Shown here one piece after another: positions 26,350 through 34,680 of a stretch of 64,000 nt of DNA. A program made the position numbers and the translations under genes. Each line of letters begins with the position of its first letter. Position 1 is the first letter of the stretch. Below the pieces are notes generated by a model. That model did no database searches, was not told the DNA's origin, and saw only the letters and a list, made by a program, of their open reading frames with translations. This DNA is from Microbispora triticiradicis (GTDB taxonomy: Bacteria; Actinomycetota; Actinomycetes; Streptosporangiales; Streptosporangiaceae), in the NCBI GenBank assembly GCA_003260025.2, contig QFZU02000127.1:25677-89676 (forward strand), written 5' to 3'.

Positions 26350-27525
26350 TCACCAGGTGACGGGGAGCGCGTCGAGCCCTCCGGTCAGCCTGCCGGTCCG
26401 CGCCTCCAGCTCCTCGTACGGCACGGCGAGCGCGAGCGAGGGGAAGCGCGCGAACAGGGCGCCGAAGACGGCGTTGAGCTCGATCCGCGCCAGGCCCGCT
26501 CCCAGGCAGTGGTGCGGGCCGTGGCCGAAGCCGATGTGCGGCCGCGGATCACGCCTGCGGATGTCGAATCTCTCGGGGTCGGGGTAGACACGCTCGTCCC
26601 TGTTGGCCGCGTGGATCGCCAGCGCCACCAGCTCACCCTTCCGGATGCGCACCCCGCCGACCTCGGCGTCGTCGTGCGCGTAACGGATCAGGCCGTGCTG
26701 GCTCGGCGCGCCGAACCGCATGATCTCCTCGACGGCGGCGTCGAGGAGGGAGGGATCACGCAGCAGCGCGTCGCGCTCGGCGGGATTGCGCAGGAACAGC
26801 AGCGTGCCGTAGTCGATCTGGTTGACCGTGGTCTCGTGGCCGGCGAACAGCAGACCGCCCGCGATCCTCGCGATGTCCTCCTCGGGCAGCGAGGCGTTCG
26901 CGAGGTCGGTGTAGACGTCCTCGCCGGGGTTCTCGCGCTTGGCCTTCACGATCTCGTAGGTGTAGGAGTTCAGCTCCATCTGCGCGTCCGCGGACCGGGC
27001 GAGATCGGTGAGGTCGGTCATCGCCTCGGCCACCGCCCGGAACCTGTCCCTGTCCTCGTACGGCACGCCGAGAAGCTCGCAGATCACCTGGATGGGGAGC
27101 GGAAGCGACAGCCCCGCGTGCAGGTCCGCCGGCGGGCCCTGCTCGGCGAGCCCGTCGAGGAGGTTCCCGACGAGCGCCCGCACGCCGTCCGACAGGGCGC
27201 GCATGCGCCGGGCCGAGAACGCGGGGGACAGCAGGCGCCGCATCTCCTTGTGGATGATCCGCTCGGTGGCGTAGTCGCCGGTCGGGCCGCCGAGCAGGAC
27301 GTTGTTGGACAGCCGGGCCGCCGTCGCGGGAGCGGGGTGCGAGCGGCCGAACCGGTCGTCGCCGAAGACCTGCCGGATCTCGTCGTAGCCCGTGACGAGC
27401 CATGCCTCGTCCCCGACATGGGTTCTGACCCTGGTGATCGGCGCGCTGGCGCGCAGCTCCCCGAAATATGGAGAGATATCCAGTATGTCCGGCCGATCGA
27501 ACGGCAGTCGTGGCAGTTCGGGCAT
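26350..27525 (-). CDS. Cytochrome P450 (CYP107/105-like actinomycete type)
   Basis: 391 residues. I-helix AGHETT, K-helix EEIMR (ExxR), and heme-binding GFGHGPHHCLGAG with Cys340 as ligand. ATG 27525 gives the usual start (MPELPRLPFDRPD). The family inserts oxygen into natural products or xenobiotics using ferredoxin; no ferredoxin or biosynthetic gene is nearby, so the substrate is open. Confidence 0.93.
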   Translation of the reverse strand: MPELPRLPFDRPDILDISPYFGELRASAPITRVRTHVGDEAWLVTGYDEIRQVFGDDRFGRSHPAPATAARLSNNVLLGGPTGDYATERIIHKEMRRLLSPAFSARRMRALSDGVRALVGNLLDGLAEQGPPADLHAGLSLPLPIQVICELLGVPYEDRDRFRAVAEAMTDLTDLARSADAQMELNSYTYEIVKAKRENPGEDVYTDLANASLPEEDIARIAGGLLFAGHETTVNQIDYGTLLFLRNPAERDALLRDPSLLDAAVEEIMRFGAPSQHGLIRYAHDDAEVGGVRIRKGELVALAIHAANRDERVYPDPERFDIRRRDPRPHIGFGHGPHHCLGAGLARIELNAVFGALFARFPSLALAVPYEELEARTGRLTGGLDALPVTW

Positions 27526-27884
27526 GGGCGGTCTTCCCTTCGGCCTAGGCGTGAACCACTCGAATCTCCCCCCTGACCGCCTGGCTGACAAGGTAGTAAA
27601 ACCATGTCCGGTGTGACAGGAGAGCGGACGTTTGCCTCCTGCCACCGTCCCGTTCCTCCGGGTTCCGGCGTGGATCGTCAGGGTCGCGCCCGGGCGAGGC
27701 ATGGGACGGATGGGGTTGGAGGAACGGGGATCAGGTGGTGGTGAAGTCACCGCAGCCCTGGGGGAGATCTTCACCCGGGCCGCGGTGGCGGGCCCTCCGG
27801 ATGGGGGAGATGGCCTCTCACTACCAATCGTGTCCGGACGAGCACATCGTTGTGTCCCGGCACCGAGCCTGGAGGTGGTGACGA
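27526..27884. other. Intergenic region, P450 / small protein
   Basis: No gene supported. It should hold the P450 promoter and that of the plus-strand small gene. TTGTGTCCCG at 27850-27859 recurs at 29525 and 50181, each time in a noncoding stretch. Confidence 0.4.
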
Positions 27885-28124
27885 GTGCGGTTCTCCGCCG
27901 AGGACGCTGCGTACAGACAACTGAGCAGCGAGTACGCCGGCCGCTGGTCGGTCTGGAGAAGCGACGCCGGCCGCTGGTACGCGACCCGCATGACGCGGTC
28001 GCTGTCCAGGATCGAGATGGACCGGGGGCTGATCATGACCGCCTGCGGGGAGAGCGCGGACGAGCTGCGCGCGCTTCTCATGGTCCAGGAAGGCCTGGCG
28101 GGCCAGCCGCTCCCCTCCTCCTGA
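27885..28124 (+). CDS. Small hypothetical protein, paralogue of the one at 49835
   Basis: 79 residues, GTG start behind GGAGGTG. GRWSVWRSDAGRWYATR and a C-terminal DELRALLMVQEGL match the layout of the 49835 protein (GWIIWRSDVGRWWATR, LAAALTAQEEL), so both belong to one small family often linked to XRE regulators in actinomycetes. Function unknown. Confidence 0.7.
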   Translation: MRFSAEDAAYRQLSSEYAGRWSVWRSDAGRWYATRMTRSLSRIEMDRGLIMTACGESADELRALLMVQEGLAGQPLPSS

Positions 28125-28230
28125 CAGCCGTGAGAGCCGTGACGGCCGGGCGGGGTGCGGGCCAGGGGCAGGGCGGGGCGGGTGCGGATCTGGTGGGATT
28201 AGTGGGAAAACGGGGGGGAAGATCGGTTTC

Positions 28231-29226
28231 ATGACAGAACCGGTGGACCGCCGACCCGTCCCCCCGACCGGTACGCAGCACGTCATCGCCGCACACGGCT
28301 ACCGGGCGATCGTCACCGAGGTGGGCGCGGGCCTGCGTGCCCTCACGTTCCGGGACCGGCCCCTCGTCATGTCGTACCCGGAGGGTAAGTCCCCCGTGGG
28401 CGGCGCCGGCCAACTGCTGCTCCCGTGGCCGAACCGGGTCAGGAACGGCCGGTACGACGCCGATGGCGAGACGCGGCAGCTCGCGATCACCGAGCCGCGG
28501 ACCGGCAACGCCGCGCACGGCTTCACCCGCCTGCTGCCCTGGACGGTCCTCGACGCCGGCGAGACCTCGGTCCGCCTCGGGCTGCGGCTGTTCCCCCAGC
28601 CCGGTTATCCGCACGTGCTCGACCTCACGGCGTCGTACGCGCTGGGTGAGGCGGGCCTGGAGGTCGAGGTGTCGGCGGTCAACGTGGGGGAGGGCGTCGC
28701 GCCGTACGGCATGGGCGCGCATCCCTACCTGACGCTCGGCGAGGAGGCCGTAGAAACCGGGCACGACGCGGGCCATGACGCCGGGCACGGCACGGTGGAC
28801 GACGCCGTGCTGGAACTGCCCGCGGCCGAGTGGACGCCTGTGGACGAGCAGCAGATCCCGGTCGGCCGCCGGACGGTCGAGGGCACCGAGTACGACTTCC
28901 GGGCGGGACGCCGCGTCGGCGGCACCGTGCTCGACACGCCCTTCACGAACCTGGAGCGCGACGCCGGCGGCCTGGTGCGGGCACGGCTCAGGACCGCCGA
29001 CGGCTCCCGGGGCGTGGAGCTGTGGGGCGGGCCGGGCATCGAGTGGCTCCAGGTCTTCACCGGTGACACGCTCGCCGCGCCCTACCGGCGCTCGGGGGTC
29101 GCGGTCGAGCCGATGAGCTGCCCGCCGAACGCCTTCGCGAGCGGGGAGTGCCTGGTGCGCCTGGCCCCGGGCGAGCGGGCCACCCACCGGTGGGGGATCA
29201 CCGCCCTGCCCGCGGCCGGAGCCTGA
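28231..29226 (+). CDS. Aldose 1-epimerase family protein
   Basis: 331 residues. Galactose-mutarotase fold signatures: LLPWPNRVRNGRY, NAAHGFTRLLPW with the catalytic-type His, and GMGAHPYLTLG with the second His. Interconverts the alpha and beta anomers of aldoses. A short insertion with repeated GHDAGHDAGHGT (about 172-190) after the second His is unusual and His-rich. ATG 28231 has a good ribosome site. Monocistronic. Confidence 0.9.
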   Translation: MTEPVDRRPVPPTGTQHVIAAHGYRAIVTEVGAGLRALTFRDRPLVMSYPEGKSPVGGAGQLLLPWPNRVRNGRYDADGETRQLAITEPRTGNAAHGFTRLLPWTVLDAGETSVRLGLRLFPQPGYPHVLDLTASYALGEAGLEVEVSAVNVGEGVAPYGMGAHPYLTLGEEAVETGHDAGHDAGHGTVDDAVLELPAAEWTPVDEQQIPVGRRTVEGTEYDFRAGRRVGGTVLDTPFTNLERDAGGLVRARLRTADGSRGVELWGGPGIEWLQVFTGDTLAAPYRRSGVAVEPMSCPPNAFASGECLVRLAPGERATHRWGITALPAAGA

Positions 29227-29579
29227 CCGGCCGGCCGGAGAGGCCGCACGCCTCCGGAGCGGGCACGACACGGCACGGCGGGATTCCGGTCCGCGCCAAA
29301 CGGAAGAGACGGAAGTGGCTGATTTCAGCTACTTTCATGACCACTCCCGAGGCCGGCGCGGACACCGGCGCGGCGGCCGGTCGCCCCGCGCTCCCGTAGT
29401 CCGCGCCCCTAGCTGCGGCGACGGCGCCGGAAGGCCGGTCACGCCGCCGTCGCGGTCTCCGCACGCATCACAGATCGGGCATTGACCGGAAACAATCTTG
29501 TTTCTTTGAATTCACACGACCACGTTGTGTCCCGTATCTTGAGTCGTGGGAGCGCTCCCATAGCCTTAAGGAGGCGCGC
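29227..29579 (+). promoter_or_regulatory. Regulatory region of the anti-sigma-type gene, with CelR/CebR box
   Basis: Contains TTGACC (29482-29487) with TTGAAT (29506-29511) as a possible promoter, overlapped by a perfect palindrome GAAACAATCTTGTTTC (29489-29504). Closer to the gene, TGGGAGCGCTCCCA (29547-29560) is identical to the 14-bp operator bound by CelR/CebR, the cellobiose-responsive LacI-family repressors of actinomycetes. AAGGAGG then precedes the GTG start. No ORF supported here. Confidence 0.65.
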
Positions 29580-30047
29580 GTGTCTCTCCCCTTCGGTGCG
29601 GCGCCGGTTGACCCGGCCCCCGTCTGGACCGCCGAGTGCCTCCTGCCCGCCGTCGGCGCGAGTGTCGCGACCGCGCGCTCCCTCGTCCGTCGTGAGCTCG
29701 GCCGATGGGGCCTGGACGCGCTGGTCGACGACTGCTGTCTGATCGTGAGCGAGCTCGCCTCCAACGTCGTGCGGCACGGCGGCAACGTCTTCACTCTCCG
29801 GCTCGGCAGCAACGGCTGCTGGGTGTACGGCGAGGTGTTCGACCAGGGCGACGGAGTGCCGTGCCAGCGTGACGCCGACCCGGAGTCGGTGAGCGGCCGG
29901 GGGCTGCTCATCGTGGACGAGCTCGCCGACGACTGGGGCGTGGCCGCCGCGGGCCGGGGCGGCAAGACCGTCTGGTTCCTGGCCGGGACGGGCAGCCGGT
30001 CGCTGCTGCCCGTCGTTCCGCACCAGTCACGCATCGCCGTCTGCTGA
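29580..30047 (+). CDS. Anti-sigma-factor-type ATP-binding protein (RsbW/SpoIIAB-like)
   Basis: 155 residues with a GHKL ATPase fold: DDCCLIVSELASNVVRHGG (N box with Glu and Asn), DQGDGVP and SGRGLLIVDELADDWGV. Such kinases bind a sigma factor or phosphorylate an anti-anti-sigma protein. No partner gene is adjacent, common for the many orphan copies in actinomycetes. A GTG start follows AAGGAGG. The upstream CelR-type box suggests control by beta-glucoside availability. Confidence 0.86.
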   Translation: MSLPFGAAPVDPAPVWTAECLLPAVGASVATARSLVRRELGRWGLDALVDDCCLIVSELASNVVRHGGNVFTLRLGSNGCWVYGEVFDQGDGVPCQRDADPESVSGRGLLIVDELADDWGVAAAGRGGKTVWFLAGTGSRSLLPVVPHQSRIAVC

Positions 30048-30082
30048 CCCCGGACGCCCAGCCGTCCGCCTCGCCGTCCCCC

Positions 30083-30631
30083 TCACCGTTTCTCGGACGC
30101 TCCGGAGATCCGCGCCCCGTCCAGATGGGCCAGCACGGCGTCCGCGATCTCCTCGGGCGTGTGCGCGGCGGGGTCGAGTGTCAGGTCCGCCACCTCCTGG
30201 AAGCCCGGCAGCCGCAGGTCGCGCTGCTCGGTCAGCATGCGCACCAGGTCGGGCTTGAAATGCGGCCGGTGGGGGCTCGACTTCATCCGCTCGGCGAGGA
30301 CCTCGGGCGGGCCATCGAGGAACACCACGAAGGCGGGGGCCAGAGCGTTGCGCGTCTCGGGGTCCTCGACCGTGCTGGCCGCGGCGGCGATCACCGGTGA
30401 CCGGTCGTCCGTCAGCGCGTCCCGCAGCACCAGCGCCTCGCGCGCGTGCAGCTCGTCGGGGCCCAGATCCGCCGCGATCACCGCGGCGGTCGTGCCGTAC
30501 CTGGCTTCGAGATCGGCGTCGCTGTCGCGCATGGGGCGGTCGAGGGCGGCGGCGAGCAGCCGTGCGACGGTGCTTTTGCCCGCGCCCATGAGTCCCATGA
30601 CCACGACGGGGGTATCGGTCATGTTCGCCAT
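30083..30631 (-). CDS. P-loop kinase related to shikimate kinase
   Basis: 182 residues with Walker A GLMGAGKST, DSDADLEARYG (the DxD-like acceptor region of shikimate/gluconate kinases), FLDGPPEVLAERM and a lid region RPHFKPDL. It lacks the complete shikimate-binding pattern and no aro genes are nearby, so it is probably an AAA/shikimate-kinase-like protein of other specificity. Start ATG 30631; ATG 30622 is the alternative. Confidence 0.75.
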   Translation of the reverse strand: MANMTDTPVVVMGLMGAGKSTVARLLAAALDRPMRDSDADLEARYGTTAAVIAADLGPDELHAREALVLRDALTDDRSPVIAAAASTVEDPETRNALAPAFVVFLDGPPEVLAERMKSSPHRPHFKPDLVRMLTEQRDLRLPGFQEVADLTLDPAAHTPEEIADAVLAHLDGARISGASEKR

Positions 30632-30707
30632 GCTGCCCCATACGCCCACCGGCATGCGACGTTTGGAATCCGTGGAGGGGATAGAGCACAAGGCGAAGGA
30701 GGAAGCC

Positions 30708-30965
30708 ATGACCATCGCCGGAAGCATCATCCTCATCATGTTGGGGGCCATCCTCACCTGGGCGGTCGACTTCACGATCGCGGGTCTCGACATCCAGGTC
30801 ATCGGAGTGATCCTGATGGTGGGCGGCCTGGCCGGGCTGCTCTTCGGGATCTGGCGCATGACGACGCTGCGCCGCCGGACCACCGTCACCGCCGCCGCCC
30901 CCCTCGACGCCACCACCACTCGCCGTCAGGTGTACGAGGAGCGGCGCTACGACGACCCCATCTGA
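30708..30965 (+). CDS. Small membrane protein, DUF6458-like
   Basis: 85 residues, two hydrophobic segments (MTIAGSIILIMLGAILTWAV and VIGVILMVGGLAGLLFGIW) and a charged tail. Strong ribosome site AAGGAGG. GTTT (30661-30664) and GGGATA (30678) resemble a sigma-B-like promoter. Unknown role; likely stress-related, with the ChaB gene after it. Confidence 0.75.
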   Translation: MTIAGSIILIMLGAILTWAVDFTIAGLDIQVIGVILMVGGLAGLLFGIWRMTTLRRRTTVTAAAPLDATTTRRQVYEERRYDDPI

Positions 30966-31007
30966 TACCCCCGCCCGACTTCTGATGGTCTGAAGGGAGG
31001 CATGGAC

Positions 31008-31400
31008 ATGCCGGGACGTAAGGAACTGCCCTCGACCCTGGAGCGCTCGCCCAAGGAGGCCCAGGAGACCTGGATCAAGGCGCACGACTCCGCCGTCGAG
31101 ACGTACGGCGAGGGCGAGCGCGCCCACCGCACGGCGTTCTCCGCGCTCAAGCACTCCTTCGAGAAGGTGGGCGACCACTGGGAGAAGAAGAAGAGGCGCG
31201 GGCCGTCGGACGAGCAGGCGAGGAAGAGCACGCCCAAGCAGGGCGAGACCGCCGAGGGCGTCGACGCCAACGCGTCCAAGCAGCACCTGTACGACGTCGC
31301 CAGCCGACTCGGCATCCCGGGCCGCTCCAAGATGACCAAGGACGAGCTGGTCGACGCCATCAAGAAGGCCAACCGCAGGGCGACCGCCAAGGCCCGCTGA
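31008..31400 (+). CDS. ChaB-family protein with SAP/Rho-N-like C-terminus
   Basis: 130 residues. The N-terminal ChaB domain (ELPSTLERSPKEAQETWIKAHDSAVETYG) is followed by a basic linker and a C-terminal helix-extended-helix (LYDVASRLGIPGRSKMTKDELVDAIKKA) like SAP or Rho-N domains, which bind nucleic acid. I prefer ATG 31008 over 31002 since GGAGG lies too close to the latter. Confidence 0.85.
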   Translation: MPGRKELPSTLERSPKEAQETWIKAHDSAVETYGEGERAHRTAFSALKHSFEKVGDHWEKKKRRGPSDEQARKSTPKQGETAEGVDANASKQHLYDVASRLGIPGRSKMTKDELVDAIKKANRRATAKAR

Positions 31401-31440
31401 GCGCCGCGGACCAGCCCATACAACGATGAACACGGAAACC

Positions 31441-31481
31441 GCGCCGCCGGACCGCCCTCAGGGGCCACGGTCCGGCGGCGC
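31441..31481. terminator. Bidirectional terminator
   Basis: 14-bp perfect stem (31441-31454 with 31468-31481), 13-nt loop, between the convergent ChaB and transketolase genes. Confidence 0.8.
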
Positions 31482-31499
31482 TTCCACGTGTGACGGGCG

Positions 31500-33326
31500 T
31501 CAGGGGAGCATGGCGAGGACGGCCTCGCGGATGGCGGTCCTGTCGATGCCGGCGTCCCGGAGCTGATCCGCGGAGCCCGCGCTTCCGGGCATCCGCGCCA
31601 CGGCCAGCTTGCGCACCGGCACCGGGTTCTCCGCGAGTGCCGAGAGCACGGCGTCGCCCAGCCCGCCCTCCGGCCAGTGGTCCTCCACCGTGACGACCCT
31701 GCCCGTGGCGGTGGCCATCGCGACCAGTTCGGGCGAGTCGAGCGGCTTGACGGAGTAGGCGTCGATGACGGTGACGGAGACGCCGTCCCCGGCGAGCAGG
31801 TCGGCGGCGGCCAGGGCCTCGTGCACGGTGACGCCCGCGGCCACGATCGTCGCCTGGCCGCCGGTCCGCAGGACCTTGCACCCGCCCACCGGGAACTCCT
31901 CGTCCGGCCCGTAGATCACCGGGGTCTCGCCCCTGGTGGTGCGGAGATAGCGGATGCCCTCCAGGCCGGCCATGTCCGCGACCAGCCGGGCCGTCTGGTT
32001 CGCGTCACACGGATACAGCACGGTGCTGCCGTGCACCGCGCGGAAGGCCGCGAGGTCCTCCAGGCCCATCTGGGAGGGGCCGTCCTCGCCGATGGACACG
32101 CCGCCGTGCGAGCCGACGAGGCAGAGCCCGGCCCGGCTCACCGCGGCCATCCGGACGAAGTCGTACGCCCTGGTCAGGAAGGCGGCGAACGTCGCGACGT
32201 ACGGGGTCCAGCCGCGCGCTTGCATGCCCGTCGCGGCGGCCACCATCTGCTGCTCGGCGATGTAGAACTCGAAGAAGCGCTCCGGATGCGCTTCGGCGAA
32301 CGTCTCCAGCTTCGTCGAGTCGGCCACCTCGCCGTCGAGCGCGACCACGTCGCCCCGGGCCGTGCCGAGCGCGGCCAGGGCCTCGCCGAAGGCGGTCCGC
32401 GTGGCCACCTCCTCGCCCAGCTCGTACTTGGGCAGGACGAGCGGTCCGTCGGCGTACCGGTACGGCACGCCCTGGGAGGCGGGCGGGGTCATCGGCACGG
32501 TCAGCGAGCGGGGGCCGCCGAGCTCGCCGAGCGCCTGCTCGGCGTCGGCCAGCGGCTTGCCGTGCTTGCCCTCGCGGTCCTCGACCGCCGACACCCCGCG
32601 GCCCTTGCAGGTCCTGGCGATGATCGCGGTCGGGCGGCGCCGGGTGGCCCGGGCGTCCGCGAGGGCGAAGTCGATCTGGCCGGGGTCGTGGCCGTCGATC
32701 TCGATGGTGTGCCAGCCGAAGGCGCCGAGCCTGGCGGCGTACGCGGCGAGGTCCCAGCCGTGCCGGGTGGGGCCGCGCTGGCCGAGCCGGTTCACGTCGA
32801 CGATCACTGTGAGGTTGTTCAGTCCCTCGTGCCCGGCGTGCTCGAAGGCCTCCCACATCGATCCCTCGGCGAGCTCGCTGTCGCCGCACAGCACCCACAC
32901 GTGGTTCGGCAGCCGGTCCAGCCGCCGCGCCGCCAGCGCGAGCCCCACGCCGACGGGCAGGCCGAATCCCAGCGAACCGGTGGCCACGTCGACGAACGGC
33001 ACATCCGGCGTCGGATGCCCCTCCAGACGGCTGCCGCGCCTGCGGAAGGTCAGCAGTTCCTCGTCGGACACGACGCCCATGGCCTTGAGCATGGCGTAGA
33101 GGAGAGGGGAGGCGTGCCCCTTGGAGAAGACCAGGTGGTCGTTGGCCGGGTCGGCCGGGTTCTCGACGTCCACGCGGAGCTGCCGCGCGAGCAGTACGGC
33201 CATCAGCTCGGCCGCCGACATCGAGGACGTCGGGTGCCCCGAGCCGGCGGCAGCGGCGGCCCGCACCGAGTCCACCCGGAGCTGGGCCGCGAGTTCGCAC
33301 AGGAACCGGTAGTCAAGCTCGTCCAT
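31500..33326 (-). CDS. Transketolase (single-chain, 608 residues)
   Basis: Thiamine-diphosphate enzyme. GHPTSSMSAAELMAVLL at the start, GDSELAEGSMWEAFEHAG with a downstream VDVNRLGQ as the diphosphate/Mg site, and a C-terminal half with FYIAEQQMVAAATGMQARG holding the cofactor-activating Glu. Shorter than classical transketolase (about 660-690). It transfers two-carbon units and can form sedoheptulose 7-phosphate, the precursor of ADP-heptose, which fits the HldE/GT9 genes next door (inference). Confidence 0.9.
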   Translation of the reverse strand: MDELDYRFLCELAAQLRVDSVRAAAAAGSGHPTSSMSAAELMAVLLARQLRVDVENPADPANDHLVFSKGHASPLLYAMLKAMGVVSDEELLTFRRRGSRLEGHPTPDVPFVDVATGSLGFGLPVGVGLALAARRLDRLPNHVWVLCGDSELAEGSMWEAFEHAGHEGLNNLTVIVDVNRLGQRGPTRHGWDLAAYAARLGAFGWHTIEIDGHDPGQIDFALADARATRRRPTAIIARTCKGRGVSAVEDREGKHGKPLADAEQALGELGGPRSLTVPMTPPASQGVPYRYADGPLVLPKYELGEEVATRTAFGEALAALGTARGDVVALDGEVADSTKLETFAEAHPERFFEFYIAEQQMVAAATGMQARGWTPYVATFAAFLTRAYDFVRMAAVSRAGLCLVGSHGGVSIGEDGPSQMGLEDLAAFRAVHGSTVLYPCDANQTARLVADMAGLEGIRYLRTTRGETPVIYGPDEEFPVGGCKVLRTGGQATIVAAGVTVHEALAAADLLAGDGVSVTVIDAYSVKPLDSPELVAMATATGRVVTVEDHWPEGGLGDAVLSALAENPVPVRKLAVARMPGSAGSADQLRDAGIDRTAIREAVLAMLP

Positions 33327-33340
33327 CGTCCTCGACTACC

Positions 33341-33381
33341 CGGGTACGCCCCTTCGTATCGCCAGAAATGGGGCGTACCCG
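33341..33381. promoter_or_regulatory. Perfect inverted repeat before the transketolase gene
   Basis: CGGGTACGCCCC (33341-33352) and GGGGCGTACCCG (33370-33381) are exact reverse complements, separated by 17 nt, 15 nt before the start codon. Suggests a dimeric operator or an RNA hairpin in the leader. GGGTA elements on the minus strand also resemble sigma-B -10 boxes. Confidence 0.55.
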
Positions 33382-33418
33382 ATAAATCAGTGTTTTCCTG
33401 TCAGTTACGGTTCTGCGG

Positions 33419-34417
33419 TCAGCGGCGGCGCAGCCCGATACCGGCGACGGCGGCGGCCCCGAGAGCGGCGGCGGCGACCAGGCCGCGATGCTGCGACATC
33501 CACAGCTGCGCGCTCCGGCCGTGCGAACGCCGGTCGAAACCGCCGTGCGCGCCGTAGTCCTTGTCCTCGTCGGCCGGCTCCCACAGGTTGGAGACGCCGG
33601 TCGGCGCCTTCTCGGTGGTGAGCTGCGACTTGACGCCGGTCCTGGCGAGGTAGCGGTCGAGCAGGGCGGGCACCGCCCGCTGCCCCATGATCGTGGCCGC
33701 GGTCATCCCGCCGACCCAGTACTCCTTCCGCTCCGGGTGCTCGGCGGCGTGGACGATCGCCCGTGCCGCCACCTCCGGCTGGTAGATCGGCGGCACCGGC
33801 TGGGCGTGGCGCCGCATCCGGTTCAGCCCCCAGTCGAACTGCGGGGTGTTCAGGGCCGGCAGCTGCACCATCGTGATCTTCACGCCGGAGTCCTCGGCGA
33901 GCAGCTCCGTCCGCACCGACTCGGTGAAGCCGCTGATGGCGTGCTTGGCCCCGCAGTACGCCGACTGCAGCGGGATCGACCGGTAGGCCAGGGCCGAGCC
34001 CGCCTGCACGATCGCGCCCTTGTCCCGTGGTTTCATCAGCTCCAGGGCCACGCGGGTGCCCCACACGTAGCCGAGATAGGTCACCTTGGTCTCACGTTCG
34101 TACTCCTCCGGGGTGATCTGGAGGAACGGCGCGAAGACCGTCGTGAACGCGATGTTGATCCAGACGTCGATCGGCCCGAGCTCGGCCTCGGCCTGCTGGG
34201 CGGCCGCGCGGACCTGGTCGTAGTCGGAGACGTCCGCGGCGAAGACCTTGGCGGTCCCGCCCTCGGCTCCGACGTCGACGGCGGCGCCCGCCAGGCCCGC
34301 CTCCCCGCGTGCCATGAGGGCGACCTTCGCGCCCTCGGCTCCGAGCTGCCTGACCACGGCGCGGCCCACCCCGCCGCTCGCCCCGGTCACCACCACGACC
34401 TTGCCCCGCAGGCTCAC
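33419..34417 (-). CDS. Short-chain dehydrogenase/reductase
   Basis: 332 residues. Rossmann motif VVTGASGGVGRAVV (about 9-22), NI(A)FTT region, catalytic Ser in QAGSALAYRS and YCGAKHA with Tyr/Lys. A C-terminal extension ends in a hydrophobic helix AAAALGAAAVAGIGLRRR that may anchor it in the membrane. GTG start at 34417, 4 nt after the stop of the small membrane gene, so it lies in the HldE operon. Confidence 0.9.
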   Translation of the reverse strand: MSLRGKVVVVTGASGGVGRAVVRQLGAEGAKVALMARGEAGLAGAAVDVGAEGGTAKVFAADVSDYDQVRAAAQQAEAELGPIDVWINIAFTTVFAPFLQITPEEYERETKVTYLGYVWGTRVALELMKPRDKGAIVQAGSALAYRSIPLQSAYCGAKHAISGFTESVRTELLAEDSGVKITMVQLPALNTPQFDWGLNRMRRHAQPVPPIYQPEVAARAIVHAAEHPERKEYWVGGMTAATIMGQRAVPALLDRYLARTGVKSQLTTEKAPTGVSNLWEPADEDKDYGAHGGFDRRSHGRSAQLWMSQHRGLVAAAALGAAAVAGIGLRRR

Positions 34418-34421
34418 CTCG

Positions 34422-34670
34422 TCATCCTCTCGATTGCGGCCCGCCGCCGAGTCTCTTCTGCCTGCGCACGGCGAGGAGCATGGCGGTCCCGACGACCGCC
34501 ATGATCGCCAGGACGACCCCCGTCAGCCACCACAGGCGGCCGACGAAGGAGAGCACCAGCACGGCGAAGCAGAAGACCAGAGCGAACGACCCGATGCGGA
34601 CGTAGATAACGTCCATCGGGGTCGCCTCGACCATGGGCTTTCCGGTCGGCGAACGTTGTTCTTCGGTCAT
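34422..34670 (-). CDS. Small membrane protein
   Basis: 82 residues, two transmembrane segments (IGSFALVFCFAVLVLSFVG and WLTGVVLAIMAVVGTAMLL) joined by RLWW, basic tail. No known family. Lies between HldE (gap 10 nt) and the SDR gene, likely one operon. Confidence 0.75.
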   Translation of the reverse strand: MTEEQRSPTGKPMVEATPMDVIYVRIGSFALVFCFAVLVLSFVGRLWWLTGVVLAIMAVVGTAMLLAVRRQKRLGGGPQSRG

Positions 34671-34680
34671 GAACGGCCCC

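Noticed and set aside
26350..29226. A natural-product cluster around the P450
   Set aside because: Neighbours are an antiporter, a small unknown protein and an aldose epimerase; no biosynthetic core enzyme.
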